64,000 nucleotides of DNA from Veillonella sp. DNF00869 (GCF_001553345.1 NZ_KQ960771.1:492759-556758); one strand, 5' to 3'; counted from the first letter of the stretch, positions 8,007 through 17,290 are shown. Translations and numbers: made by a program. The notes: generated by a model from the letters alone, not told the origin.

Positions 8007-8195
8007 TTATTTTCTACTTTTAGATGCTAATGTAGCCAACATTGCTTCTTCAGTACGACGTCGTACTGCGTCCACTAATGGTTTAACTTCTAAAAATTCA
8101 GCATCAGTCAAACGAAATGTACGTCCTTTACGTTCAAATAAGGATTTTTTGCGACCTGCACCAGCCCGCTTGCCGCCCCAATTATTACCTTTCAT
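8007..8195 (-). CDS. Small basic protein with GGKRAGAGRK motif (62 aa)
   Basis: Strongly basic 62-residue product starting MKGNNWGGKRAGAGRKKSLF. The WGG-x-R-x-GAGRK motif occurs at the N-terminus of many small phage, plasmid and chromosomal proteins thought to contact DNA; the remainder (FRLTDAEFLEVKPLVDAVRRR) resembles a short helical, possibly ribbon-helix-helix-like segment. The gene has GGGAGG eight bases before the ATG, its own promoter (8269-8297) and its own terminator (7913-7943). No phage genes lie nearby. Function unknown; a DNA-binding role is an inference. Confidence 0.7.
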   Translation of the reverse strand: MKGNNWGGKRAGAGRKKSLFERKGRTFRLTDAEFLEVKPLVDAVRRRTEEAMLATLASKSRK

Positions 8196-8268
8196 GATAA
8201 TGCCTCCCTCACAATAAGTAAAAATAAAGACGATTCACATTAAATACTAATTATACTGCTCTAGATTT

Positions 8269-8297
8269 AGTATATACTTTTATTTTCATAATTTCAA
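8269..8297 (-). promoter_or_regulatory. Sigma70-type promoter for the 62-aa gene
   Basis: Minus-strand TTGAAA (8292-8297), 17-base spacer, TATACT (8269-8274). The predicted start is about 65 bases upstream of the ATG. Confidence 0.7.
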
Positions 8298-8400
8298 GAT
8301 GAAAAAACATATATAGTGAATTTATTTGATTGAATTCCTTCATCAATTCAAAAGTCATGCAAGGATTAATCAAAATCACTTTCATATACACAGTATATGC

Positions 8401-8438
8401 AAAAGAAAAGCCAAAATAGAGCAAATGCTCTATTTTGG
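8401..8438 (-). terminator. Terminator after pth
   Basis: Perfect inverted repeat CCAAAATAGAGCA / TGCTCTATTTTGG at 8411-8438, followed on the minus strand by CTTTTCTTTT. It ends the glmU-prs-pth group. Confidence 0.85.
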
Positions 8439-8453
8439 TTGTTTCTGATTTTT

Positions 8454-9032
8454 TTAACGAGGCCGTCCTTTTTTAGGATTATATAGATTCATTCCTTTAT
8501 CGATACCTACTTCTACACAACCAAGAACAGCTTTCATCATAGCCTTAACGCCCTTCTTTACTGTATCCTGTTGTTCTTCTGGAAATCGTGATAATACATG
8601 ATCTACCACGGTCCACTCCGGCAAAGGTCGACCAATGCCAAAACGAAAATGTGGAAAACCGTCCGTTCCTAAATGACTAATCATAGACTTGATCCCATTG
8701 TGTCCACCTGCACTTCCATTTGGTCGAATTCTAATCTTCCCAACTGGTAAGTCCATATCATCATATATAACATAAACATCCTCAGGTGTAAGCTTATAAT
8801 ATCGCATTAAAGGACCTACAGACTCACCACTAAGGTTCATAAATGTTTGCGGTTTTACCAACAATACTTTTTCGCCCGCTATCGTGCATGAACAGAGTTC
8901 CGCTTTATAATCTTCTCTCCATGGTGTATGACTCACGCCATCAGCAATAGCATCCACTACCATGAATCCGATATTATGACGAGTTCCCTCATAGTCCCTA
9001 CCTGGATTTCCAAGTCCAACTATTAACTTCAT
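8454..9032 (-). CDS. pth: Peptidyl-tRNA hydrolase
   Basis: Releases tRNA from peptidyl-tRNA that has dropped off the ribosome. The start MKLIVGLGNPGRDYEGTRHN contains the conserved N (GLGNPG) and the catalytic His (RHNIGF). KPQTFMNLSG, DDMDLP and GSAGGHNG follow in order. The 192 aa length is typical. I chose the ATG at 9032, one base after the prs stop; the longer frame begins at a TTG inside prs. It is downstream of glmU and prs, a common Firmicutes order. Confidence 0.95.
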   Translation of the reverse strand: MKLIVGLGNPGRDYEGTRHNIGFMVVDAIADGVSHTPWREDYKAELCSCTIAGEKVLLVKPQTFMNLSGESVGPLMRYYKLTPEDVYVIYDDMDLPVGKIRIRPNGSAGGHNGIKSMISHLGTDGFPHFRFGIGRPLPEWTVVDHVLSRFPEEQQDTVKKGVKAMMKAVLGCVEVGIDKGMNLYNPKKGRPR

Positions 9033-9033
9033 C

Positions 9034-9987
9034 TTATTTATCAAACAAAGAGCTTACAGACTCTTCTCGGAAAATACGTAAAATCGCATCTCCCAATAAA
9101 GGAGCTACGGACAGTACTGTAATATTAGGTAATCGACGTTCTTCTGGAATATCAATTGTATTTGTTACAATTAACTCTTTAATGTTGGAGTTAGCAATAC
9201 GTTCGCAAGCTGGATCTGTTAATACTGCATGTGTCACACAAGCGGTTACAGATTTAGCGCCAAATTCTTGTAATGCTTTCGCCCCTTCTACAAGCGATCC
9301 TGCTGTATCTACAATATCGTCAATAATGATACAGTTTTTACCTTGTACATCACCAATTAAGTTCATTACTTTCGCAACACCTGGTTGTGGACGTTTTTTC
9401 TCGATAATTGCAATTGGTGCACCAATACGGTCCGCTAAATCGCGGGCACGCGTTACACCACCAAGGTCTGGAGATACAACGATGACATCTTCCATTTTCT
9501 TTTCATTAATATAGTTTGCAATAATGGAAGCCCCCATTAAATGGTCTACTGGCACATCAAAGAACCCTTGAATTTGACCTGCATGAAGATCTACAGTTAC
9601 AAGGCGAGTAACACCAGCAGTTTGTAATAAGTCTGCCATTAATTTTGCTGTAATTGGTTCTCTACCACGAGTTTTTCTATCTTGGCGAGCATATCCATAA
9701 TATGGTACAACGGCTGTGATATGACGAGCTGATGCACGTTTCAAAGCATCTGCCATGATGAACAACTCAACTACATTATCATTCACTGGATAGCTAGTTG
9801 GTTGTACGATAAATACGTCTTTACCACGTACACTTTCATCAATCATGACTTGTACTTCACCATTATTGAAGCGACCTACAAAGGCTTCTCCTATTGGAAG
9901 GTCCAAATAATCACAAATTTCTTTGGCTAATGCTGGATTTGCATTACCTGTAAAAATTTTGAGTCGTTTACCATCTTCTAATGTCAT
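9034..9987 (-). CDS. prs: Ribose-phosphate pyrophosphokinase
   Basis: Makes PRPP from ribose 5-phosphate and ATP for nucleotide, histidine and tryptophan synthesis. 317 aa, a normal length. Visible motifs are FNNGEVQV, the ATP-site region YYGYARQDRK, VDLHAGQIQGFFD and the PRPP loop CIIIDDIVDTAGS. The 115-base gap to glmU contains a weak A/T-rich inverted repeat (TGTGTAAA / TTTACACA, about 10069-10099). Co-location with glmU and pth supports a shared transcript, though a separate promoter in the gap is possible. Confidence 0.97.
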   Translation of the reverse strand: MTLEDGKRLKIFTGNANPALAKEICDYLDLPIGEAFVGRFNNGEVQVMIDESVRGKDVFIVQPTSYPVNDNVVELFIMADALKRASARHITAVVPYYGYARQDRKTRGREPITAKLMADLLQTAGVTRLVTVDLHAGQIQGFFDVPVDHLMGASIIANYINEKKMEDVIVVSPDLGGVTRARDLADRIGAPIAIIEKKRPQPGVAKVMNLIGDVQGKNCIIIDDIVDTAGSLVEGAKALQEFGAKSVTACVTHAVLTDPACERIANSNIKELIVTNTIDIPEERRLPNITVLSVAPLLGDAILRIFREESVSSLFDK

Positions 9988-10102
9988 GTCATTACTCCTC
10001 TAAAACAATTGACTTACAATTTGATGCACAAAGGCTCTATGTATATTGTACTTCATTTTCTCAATTTTGTGTAAACTATTTTATCATTTTTTTTACACAT
10101 TG

Positions 10103-11476
10103 TTATTTCTTGAAAGTATCATCTGTTACCCAGTTCTCTTTGACCACTTGGCGAGCCCGTCCGAATGCTAATCCACGGTTTGGCACATTCTTCGTTATAG
10201 TGGAACCTGCAGCCACATAACTTTCACTACCAATCGTTACAGGCGCTACTAAATTAGAGTTACAGCCCACAAATACGCCATCCTCAATGATAGTTCGATG
10301 TTTCTTTTTACCATCATAGTTCACCGTGATAGTTCCGCAACCAATATTAACTTTAGATCCTACATCACTATCACCGATGTAAGATAAGTGAGGAAGTTTG
10401 GTACCTACCCCTACCACGCTATTTTTAACTTCTACAAAGTTACCAATTTTCACTTTATCAGACAATACTGTATCTGGACGCAAATGAACAAATGGACCAA
10501 TCACCGTATCGTTCTTGATTTCGCAATCATGTGCATAGGAATCATGGATATGGTTATTATCTCCTACTGTTACGTTGGACAAGCGTGTATTTGGCCCCAA
10601 TATATTATTTGTTCCTACCACCGTATTGCCTTCTAGCGTTGTATTCGGATAAATAATGGTATCTGGTCCAACCACCACTTCTGGAGCAATGTATGTACTA
10701 TGAGGGTCCACTAGAGTCACGCCAGCTTCCATGAGCGCTAAGTTGGTGCGATTGCGCAAAATTAACTCTGCTTGTGCCAACTGCAAACGGCTGTTTACCC
10801 CTAAGGACTCATCACTATCCATAGTCATATATGCACTTACCGTTTTGCCAGCTCGTACAAGGATGCTCACCACGTCTGTAATGTATAGCTCACCTTGTGC
10901 ATTGTCATCTGACAATTGTTCTAAACAAGGCCATAATTCTTTAGAATCAAAAATGTACATACCTGTATTCACTTCATGCACTTTTAATTCATCTAGTTTG
11001 CCATCTTTTTCTTCTACGATGCGTTCAACAGACTTGGCATCATTGCGAATGATACGTCCATAGCCATATGGGTTATCCATATACGCCGTTAATACTGTAG
11101 CTGCTGCCCCTGTTTCTGTATGATGTGCCAACAATTGTTCCAATGTTTGTTGCGTTACCAATGGTGTATCGCCACACAACAACAAGATGAGACCTTCATG
11201 GTTACCCAATACAGATTCTGCTTGTTGTACCGCATGACCTGTACCTTTTTGCTCTAATTGTGTGACGTATTCCGCACGGTCACCTAAATAGGCTTTCACA
11301 TCATCGCCACCAAAACCAACGATAACCACATTGCGCTTCGCCCCTACAGATTGAGACGCTTCTAAGACACGTTCCACCATAGCTTTACCAGCTACTTTGT
11401 GCAATACCTTTGGAAGTTTAGATTTCATGCGCGTCCCTTTACCGGCCGCTAAAATCAAACCAACTAATTCACTCAT
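10103..11476 (-). CDS. glmU: Bifunctional UDP-N-acetylglucosamine pyrophosphorylase / glucosamine-1-phosphate acetyltransferase
   Basis: Catalyses the last two steps to UDP-GlcNAc, the precursor of peptidoglycan and lipid A. The N-terminal uridyltransferase shows LILAAGKGTRMKSKLPKVLH. The C-terminal left-handed beta-helix has repeated hexapeptides and the acetyltransferase segment HLSYIGDSDVG...NIGCGTITVNYDG. The length is 457 aa. The ATG at 11476 (MSELVG) is preferred over the one at 11482, because AGGTGG then sits six bases upstream and not against the start codon. Confidence 0.97.
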   Translation of the reverse strand: MSELVGLILAAGKGTRMKSKLPKVLHKVAGKAMVERVLEASQSVGAKRNVVIVGFGGDDVKAYLGDRAEYVTQLEQKGTGHAVQQAESVLGNHEGLILLLCGDTPLVTQQTLEQLLAHHTETGAAATVLTAYMDNPYGYGRIIRNDAKSVERIVEEKDGKLDELKVHEVNTGMYIFDSKELWPCLEQLSDDNAQGELYITDVVSILVRAGKTVSAYMTMDSDESLGVNSRLQLAQAELILRNRTNLALMEAGVTLVDPHSTYIAPEVVVGPDTIIYPNTTLEGNTVVGTNNILGPNTRLSNVTVGDNNHIHDSYAHDCEIKNDTVIGPFVHLRPDTVLSDKVKIGNFVEVKNSVVGVGTKLPHLSYIGDSDVGSKVNIGCGTITVNYDGKKKHRTIIEDGVFVGCNSNLVAPVTIGSESYVAAGSTITKNVPNRGLAFGRARQVVKENWVTDDTFKK

Positions 11477-11643
11477 ATGCATCCACCTTTATTGTTATTG
11501 AATAATAATCATATATAAATTAGCATACCATATTGTGGGAGATTTTTCGACTGTTAATTATAGTATGTATCGCCTAACATGTGATTATGATACACACTAG
11601 GATATTATACATTGGCATCTCCCTAAACGGTTATCTACCCTTG

Positions 11644-12867
11644 TTATCTTACGATGGAGTGGTCTAATAACCATTCTAATACATTTCTCTGTTGAATCCC
11701 ATTATAGCTTGCATTCTTATTAATCACATCGAAGGTTAATAGGAACTTAGGATAATGATCTTGTATTTGTTCTAACGGTTTAAGTTCTCGTTCTAACGTA
11801 TGAGGATCTAGTACACTTTGACTTACTTGGTAATATTCTATGATACCATGTTTTTGGGCAATAAAATCTATCTCACCTTTTTGTAGATGACCTACATAGA
11901 CCTTGTACCCTCTACGTATGAGCTCTAAAAATACGATATTTTCTAATATATGTCCTGTATCCTCACCACGATTGGGTAACAAGAATTGTTTTAACGCTAC
12001 ATCCGCTACGTAATATTTTGCATTCAGTTGTAATACTTCTTTTCCTCGTACATCATATCTATTGACTTGATACATTAACAACGCATCTTTTAGCCCACTC
12101 AGATAACGTTCAATAGTTCTACCATCCACTTTACGCCCTGCACTGATTAGGGAGTTCTTAATCTTGGTAGGATTGATAAGACTTCCAATATTAGCGAACA
12201 AATATCTAGCCACACTTTCCAATAATTGAGGGTCTCCAATTTTACTGCGAGTAATAATGTCTTTCAACACAATGGTGTTAAATATGCCCTGTAAATAATC
12301 TAGTATCATCGGCAGATTATCCCCTAACGTTAAAGTGCCCGGGAAGGAACTATATTGAATATATTTTTGATACAATTCCTCTAATAATTGGTGCTCATCG
12401 TTTCCATGAGCCTCACAAAATTCTTTGAATGAAAGTGGCAACATATCTAGCTGTACATAGCGTCCCGATAATAATGTGGCCATTTCAGAAGACATAAAAT
12501 ACGCATTAGATCCAGTGATGTATACCTTCACCTTATCTTTGATGTACAAACTGTCCACCACTTTTTCAAAATTAGGTACGTGTTGTATTTCATCAAGAAA
12601 TATATACATCTCTTGATTCGGTATAAGCCGTTCTAAAATATATTCGTACAATGTACGATACTCTTGTAAATGTTCATACTCTAAATCTTCAAAGTTAATA
12701 CTTATAATCCGCTCTGGCTGAACATCTTGAGCCAACAGCTCTTCCTTATACAATTGAAAGAGCGTTGACTTACCACAACGACGGATACCAGATACAACAA
12801 TAATCGCATCCGTGTACCGATGATTACGCAGAAAGTCTAAATACTGTTTACGTTCAATTAACTTCAT
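11644..12867 (-). CDS. AAA family ATPase with DUF4143 domain
   Basis: 407 aa ATPase of the AAA_14/DUF4143 architecture. Walker A is SGIRRCGKST (about 26-35) and Walker B is MYIFLDEIQH. The middle section LDMLPLSFKEFCEAHG and the C-terminal restriction-endonuclease-like DUF4143 segment (KGEIDFIAQKHGIIEYYQVSQS) are typical. These proteins are common, variably distributed and mostly of unknown role. The gene is single, with a 408-base, very AT-rich, repeat-bearing region upstream and glmU downstream. A good ribosome site (AAGGAGGG) precedes the ATG. Confidence 0.85.
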   Translation of the reverse strand: MKLIERKQYLDFLRNHRYTDAIIVVSGIRRCGKSTLFQLYKEELLAQDVQPERIISINFEDLEYEHLQEYRTLYEYILERLIPNQEMYIFLDEIQHVPNFEKVVDSLYIKDKVKVYITGSNAYFMSSEMATLLSGRYVQLDMLPLSFKEFCEAHGNDEHQLLEELYQKYIQYSSFPGTLTLGDNLPMILDYLQGIFNTIVLKDIITRSKIGDPQLLESVARYLFANIGSLINPTKIKNSLISAGRKVDGRTIERYLSGLKDALLMYQVNRYDVRGKEVLQLNAKYYVADVALKQFLLPNRGEDTGHILENIVFLELIRRGYKVYVGHLQKGEIDFIAQKHGIIEYYQVSQSVLDPHTLERELKPLEQIQDHYPKFLLTFDVINKNASYNGIQQRNVLEWLLDHSIVR

Positions 12868-13183
12868 ATGTTCCCTCCTTTGTATTATGGATTTTATTGC
12901 AAATTTCGTTTAACTTTTATATTTTATGGATTCGACAATATATTCTTGCAGTCATTTTATATATTCCATAACATATTTTTACAGGATTTTATCATTTTAT
13001 GTAATAGAATGTAGTTTTTTATTTATTTCACTATTTTTATGGATCTAATAACATTTTTACATAAATTAACCTTATTTTATGTAATGTAATGCAATATCTC
13101 ATTACATTTTATCATTTTTATGGTTTCTATGACAAATTCATTTAAATAAATTCTATCTTTTTCATTGAATATTGTTTTATACG
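12868..13183. repeat. AT-rich intergenic region with degenerate short repeats
   Basis: Gene-free stretch between the MFS carrier and the ATPase. TTATGGA occurs near 12888, 12924 and 13037, with a shorter TTATGG near 13118. The word ATTTTATGTAAT occurs twice, and ATTTTATCATTTT(T)ATG twice. Composition is almost entirely A/T. No open frame with a ribosome site is visible. It may hold the ATPase promoter and regulator sites, but no clear hexamers could be assigned. Confidence 0.4.
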
Positions 13184-13214
13184 AAAAAGGAAAGCCTACT
13201 TTTAGGCTTTCCTT
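13184..13214 (-). terminator. Terminator after the OPA-type MFS gene
   Basis: AAGGAAAGCCTA / TAGGCTTTCCTT with a four-base loop, followed on the minus strand by TTTTTCG. Confidence 0.85.
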
Positions 13215-13275
13215 CGTAACTTTCACTAGCGCATCCTACTAGTATCTATTCTTTTATTAGCATTGAAATATTTGT

Positions 13276-14598
13276 TTATACTTTATCAGCAGCCGCATAG
13301 ATTTTTTGTACCCCTCTATTAGATAAGTAGCAAGAGAACATACAAAGGACTACACCCACTAGCAATGTGTAGAAACCCATGTCCCAGCCCCAATGGTCTA
13401 CAACGAAACCAAAGAGTGTTGTTCCTAAGGAACTACCCACAAGGTAACTCATAAAACCACGCAAGCCCACGGCAGATCCTAAGGCAAAGGTTGGAATGAC
13501 TTCCATTGCCTGTACTGGAATCATAGATTGTGGAATGTAAATCAAGCAGCCTGTAATACAAGCAAATACAGTGGCCCACAAAATACTATCAGAGTTCATA
13601 TACCCAATGACACAAGCAAAGATAACCACCAAGCAATAGATTGGTAATTGCATAATGCGACCTTTGAAGTATTTGTCTACTAGGTAGCCTGCCAAGATAG
13701 TAGATGGAATAGCAGCCCATTCAAACAACATGTACGCTACACTCATCTCTGTTTTCGTAAAACCTTTTACTTTCAGTAGGTATAAAGGAATCCAGGTAAT
13801 CATGCCAAAGCGTACCATGTATACGAATACGTCGATTAATACCAAATACCAAGAGTTTGGATTTTTAAATACAAAGTTGTAAAACACCTGGAATGCATTC
13901 ATATTCTCTGGTTTGTCCGCTGCCATTTTAGCAGATTTTTGTCCTGCTGCTTCCTCTTGGAATACTTCCTCCACAGTTGGCAATCCTTCTTCGGTTGGGC
14001 GCTTACGAACAAAATACAAGACTAATAAGACACAAATAGCGGCCAAGATAGCTGGTACTGCAAATGTACCGATTCGCCAATGCTCTGTTCCTAAATAGCC
14101 AATCGCTACACCCACGATAGGTGCTACAATGCCACCGCCTAAATTGTGGGACATATTCCAAATCGTACTAGCACGCCCCCGCTGAGATCTAGGGAACCAA
14201 TAGCCTACCGTAATAATTGAAGGTCCAACACCCATCCCTTGGAATAAACCTAATAAAATAACGAGTCCGATAAATAAGGAATAATGTGTGGTGAATCCCA
14301 TCAATACATTTAAAATGACGCATAAAGTCAAACCGATAGCCATAAAATACTTCGGATTTGCTTTATCTGCCAACACAGACATAAACCCTTTGCTAAGTCC
14401 ATATGTAATCAATAAGCAGCTAGATAATAAACCTAATTGCGTTTTACTTAAATCTAGCTCACCAGATAAATAAGGCAACGCTAAATTAAAATTACTACGC
14501 ACTAAGTAATAGGCTGCATATCCAATCCATACACCAATCAAAGAATTCATTTGCAAGCGTAAAAAACGACTTTTTACCTCTTGACTAACAACTTCCAT
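13276..14598 (-). CDS. MFS transporter, organophosphate:phosphate antiporter (OPA) type
   Basis: 440 aa inner-membrane carrier with about 12 hydrophobic segments. The N-terminus (IGYAAYYLVRSNFNLALPYL) closely follows the GlpT/UhpT/UhpC pattern, and the MGVGPSIITVGYWFPRSQRG segment fits the same family. The likely cargo is a phosphorylated compound such as glycerol 3-phosphate or a hexose phosphate, exchanged for phosphate; the substrate is not determined here. It is a single gene with a ribosome site (AAAGGAGG) and its own terminator. No sensor or kinase genes lie nearby, so it is probably a transporter and not a UhpC-type sensor. Confidence 0.85.
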   Translation of the reverse strand: MEVVSQEVKSRFLRLQMNSLIGVWIGYAAYYLVRSNFNLALPYLSGELDLSKTQLGLLSSCLLITYGLSKGFMSVLADKANPKYFMAIGLTLCVILNVLMGFTTHYSLFIGLVILLGLFQGMGVGPSIITVGYWFPRSQRGRASTIWNMSHNLGGGIVAPIVGVAIGYLGTEHWRIGTFAVPAILAAICVLLVLYFVRKRPTEEGLPTVEEVFQEEAAGQKSAKMAADKPENMNAFQVFYNFVFKNPNSWYLVLIDVFVYMVRFGMITWIPLYLLKVKGFTKTEMSVAYMLFEWAAIPSTILAGYLVDKYFKGRIMQLPIYCLVVIFACVIGYMNSDSILWATVFACITGCLIYIPQSMIPVQAMEVIPTFALGSAVGLRGFMSYLVGSSLGTTLFGFVVDHWGWDMGFYTLLVGVVLCMFSCYLSNRGVQKIYAAADKV

Positions 14599-14725
14599 AC
14601 TAACGCCTCCTTTACATTGTATATCATGGCATAGTATATACCTTTTTCAATTGATAGGCTAGTAGTTTATTTCTAAAAGAGCCTCACCTTTTCTTACGAA
14701 AACCTATATACCTTTCTGTTAGGAA

Positions 14726-14774
14726 CACAAAACGCCATACAATTCTAACTACACGTAGTCAGAAGCATATGGCG
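14726..14774 (-). terminator. Terminator of the exbB-exbD-tonB group
   Basis: Long stem: CGCCATA...TTCT..ACTAC pairs with GTAGT..AGAA...TATGGCG at 14733-14774, followed on the minus strand by TTTTGTG. Confidence 0.75.
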
Positions 14775-14819
14775 CTATGTACATCATTTATGGTAACGCA
14801 TAAACGTATCTATTTAATT

Positions 14820-15536
14820 TTACAACGCAAACCGATAGGTTCTCGTTGCATAGGCCCGAACTGGTCGTCCGTTTCTAGTGGCTGGTACGAAAGTCCACTG
14901 ATATGCTACTTGCATAACGGCTCTTTCAAATTCAGGTTGTCCGCTACCGCCGATAATATCTACGGAGCTAACCGATCCATCTTTTTCTACCACTAATTGA
15001 ACAAGTACAGTGCCTGTTTTACCTTGGCGGAGCATTTTAGGAGGGTACGGTGCTTCTACATCATTGACCAGAGATAAACTACCAGCATCGACAATCACTC
15101 CATCATCGTTGCCGCCTCCCCCGTTACCATCTCCAGCGCCTTGGCCGTCGCCATCTCCGTTACTATCACCATTTCCATTGCTAGGTCCCGTACCTTCTCC
15201 ACTGCCTCCAGGATTTTCTGGAAGTGCTGATGGCGGTGCTACAATCGCTACATTTTTAGGGGCTTCCACTTTCACTTGTTCTAAAATTGCTTCTGCGTCA
15301 GCTAGATTCGTAATCGGTGGTGGAATTTCACGTTTTTCAGTATGGGGTGCTGTAATCGCTGGTCCTGCACTCGGTTGCCCTGCACTACCTTTGTCCTCAT
15401 GAACCAACTGCACCTCTACAATTTCATCCGATTCTGGTGTCGGTGTTTGGATATGACCCAATACGCCTAGAAGTACTACAAGACCTATATTTGTCAGTCC
15501 GGATATCACTGCGGGTATACGCCATCGTCTATCCAT
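14820..15536 (-). CDS. tonB: TonB family energy-transducing protein
   Basis: 238 aa. An N-terminal membrane anchor (about residues 8-28) is followed by a proline/glutamate-rich stretch. A Gly/Asn/Asp-rich linker (about 110-150) replaces the more usual Pro-Lys linker. The C-terminal TonB domain has APYPPKMLRQGKTGTVLVQ, VEKDGSV and the closing WTFVPATRNGRPVRAYATRTY. With ExbB and ExbD it would couple the proton gradient to outer-membrane receptors, which shows that the cell is diderm. Third gene of the group after exbD, with nine bases between them. Confidence 0.93.
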   Translation of the reverse strand: MDRRWRIPAVISGLTNIGLVVLLGVLGHIQTPTPESDEIVEVQLVHEDKGSAGQPSAGPAITAPHTEKREIPPPITNLADAEAILEQVKVEAPKNVAIVAPPSALPENPGGSGEGTGPSNGNGDSNGDGDGQGAGDGNGGGGNDDGVIVDAGSLSLVNDVEAPYPPKMLRQGKTGTVLVQLVVEKDGSVSSVDIIGGSGQPEFERAVMQVAYQWTFVPATRNGRPVRAYATRTYRFAL

Positions 15537-15545
15537 AGTACCTCC

Positions 15546-15950
15546 TTATTTACTATCTGTCGCAATGGATACTTTAACAATACCCATTTGTTTCAATGTG
15601 TCTAAGACAGTAACAAATGCGCCATATTCAGCTTTCGCATCACCACGCAAGATAACGACCATGTCATCGCCCTTCGCTTTTTCAGCTTGCAAGTAACGAA
15701 TCATTTGATCAAGCGTCACCGGTTGCGCTTCCACATAAATTTGTCCATTGCTAGTTACGGTAATTGGAATTTTACGTTGCAAGTCCACTTTCGATGCCAC
15801 TGCTTGTGGTAATTGAATTGGCACAGATTTTTGTACGACCATCGTCAACATACTCATCATGAAGAATACCAATAGAAAGAAGATGATATCAATCATTGGA
15901 ATAATCATGAGTTTCGGTTTAGACGTAGTCCGTAAGGATCTAAGCCGCAT
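15546..15950 (-). CDS. exbD: ExbD/TolR family biopolymer transport protein
   Basis: 134 aa with one membrane segment. The essential aspartate lies in IPMIDIIFFLLVFFM, followed by a periplasmic domain ending LDTLKQMGIVKVSIATD. The ATG at 15950 (MRLRSLR) is chosen: GGTG lies just upstream and it overlaps exbB by 11 bases, whereas the longer frame runs deep into exbB. It is the proton-channel partner of ExbB and passes energy to TonB. Confidence 0.93.
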   Translation of the reverse strand: MRLRSLRTTSKPKLMIIPMIDIIFFLLVFFMMSMLTMVVQKSVPIQLPQAVASKVDLQRKIPITVTSNGQIYVEAQPVTLDQMIRYLQAEKAKGDDMVVILRGDAKAEYGAFVTVLDTLKQMGIVKVSIATDSK

Positions 15951-16554
15951 GGTTGTCACCTGCCAATTCCGCCATATACATAGCACTTGCATCTTCGATT
16001 TGGCTAATCAAAATATCTTGTTGTTGCACTAAGTATGTATGTAAAATTAAAGCAATAATTGCCACGATCAAGCCTGTGGCTGTAGCAATCAAGGCTTCCC
16101 CTACACCGCCAGTAATGGCAAATGGTTGTCCTTCAGAAATAGATAATACGCTGAAAGAACCAATCATGCCTGTTACTGTACCCAACAAACCCAACAAAGG
16201 AGCCATTGTTACGATAGATTCGATGTAGTTTAAATATTGACGTAATTTTGCAGATTCACTAATGGCTGCTGCTTCCAACAATTTTTCTTGTTGCTCTTTG
16301 TTGTTGCCACCACGAGCTGCTTCTGCAATGACATGGGTAGCCATACCTTTGCTTGTTTCTTTTAAAGCTTGTAAGCCCTTCCAGTTGCTTTGTTGTACTA
16401 GTGGGATAATCTTTTCACGCAATGCATTTACATCATCTAACATAGAGCGATAGAAACGCAAGCGCTCAACGAAAATAATCACCGCAATAAAAGAACAGAG
16501 TAACAATGGATACATTACATATCCACCCTTAATAAATAATTCAAATAATTCCAT
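15940..16554 (-). CDS. exbB: ExbB/TolQ/MotA family proton channel protein
   Basis: 204 aa with three membrane segments: an N-terminal one (GGYVMYPLLLCSFIAVIIFVE) and two in the conserved core (APLLGLLGTVTGMIGSF and IATATGLIVAIIALI). AAGGAGG sits upstream of the ATG. It forms the proton channel with ExbD. The gene upstream on the same strand is a broken siderophore-type ABC ATPase, suggesting that the motor genes once followed an iron or B12 importer operon. Confidence 0.95.
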   Translation of the reverse strand: MELFELFIKGGYVMYPLLLCSFIAVIIFVERLRFYRSMLDDVNALREKIIPLVQQSNWKGLQALKETSKGMATHVIAEAARGGNNKEQQEKLLEAAAISESAKLRQYLNYIESIVTMAPLLGLLGTVTGMIGSFSVLSISEGQPFAITGGVGEALIATATGLIVAIIALILHTYLVQQQDILISQIEDASAMYMAELAGDNHAA

Positions 16555-16579
16555 GTGATACCTCCTTATACATAAATAC

Positions 16580-17044
16580 TTATTTCACTGTTTCCGTAAA
16601 AATAATATGAATAGAATCTTCTGTCGGACCTTCTACGATGCGACTATGTACACCATATAGATTTTGAATAAACTCTGGTGTCAACAACTCTTTTGGCGTC
16701 CCTGTGCCAACCACTCGTCCTTTTTCCAAGGCTACTAAACGATGACAGAATTGGGATGCCAAGTTTAAATCATGAACAGCCATCAATACAGTTACCCCAG
16801 CATCACGAACGATTTCCAACATTTCCAATTGGTACTTGATATCCAAATGATTCGTTGGTTCATCCAAAATCAAACATGGGCTTTCTTGTGTTAAGGCTCT
16901 GGCCAAAATCACACGCTGTTGCTCTCCCCCTGAAAGGCTCAAGAAATTCCGTGTTTCCATATGGTCCATCCCCACCTGTGCTAAGGCTTGTCTAGCTATA
17001 GTATAGTCCTCTGGATATACCTCCAAAAATTTCGTACGCCCATA
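16580..17044 (-). pseudogene. Truncated ABC transporter ATP-binding protein (FecE/FhuC type)
   Basis: Only the C-terminal part is present: signature LSGGEQQRVILARAL, Walker B CLILDEPTNHLD and the H-loop VHDLNLA. The Walker A segment and about 80-100 N-terminal residues are missing. Recognisable homology begins near 17044 (YGRTKFLE, matching the 'GR.p' segment before the signature). The frame upstream of that is unrelated and closed by a TGA at 17069-17071. The only early start is a TTG without a ribosome site. This looks like a deletion remnant of an iron-siderophore or cobalamin importer. It lies 25 bases upstream of exbB. Confidence 0.8.
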
Positions 17045-17290
17045 CGAATTAATATATATGTATTGCTTTCAATACATAATAACATGCTGTTTATAATTAT
17101 ACTTCATAGAATCTTCATTTTACAATATATTTTTCAAATATAACTAAATTTCATATTTAAGTCACTCTATATTATCTTAACTTATTATTTTTGTGATAGT
17201 ATCAGTTTTCTATGATACGTATTATTTTCCTATAGAACATGTATGTAATCTGTGGTACTATGATAACTGAATACACTAAAGGAGGTATCT

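Noticed and set aside
12868..13183. CRISPR array or tandem repeat in the AT-rich gap
   Set aside because: The repeated words are short, degenerate and unevenly spaced, without the regular repeat-spacer unit of a CRISPR.
15010..15402. 130-codon plus-strand frame opposite tonB
   Set aside because: The proline/serine-rich product is the antisense of the Gly/Asn/Asp-rich TonB linker.
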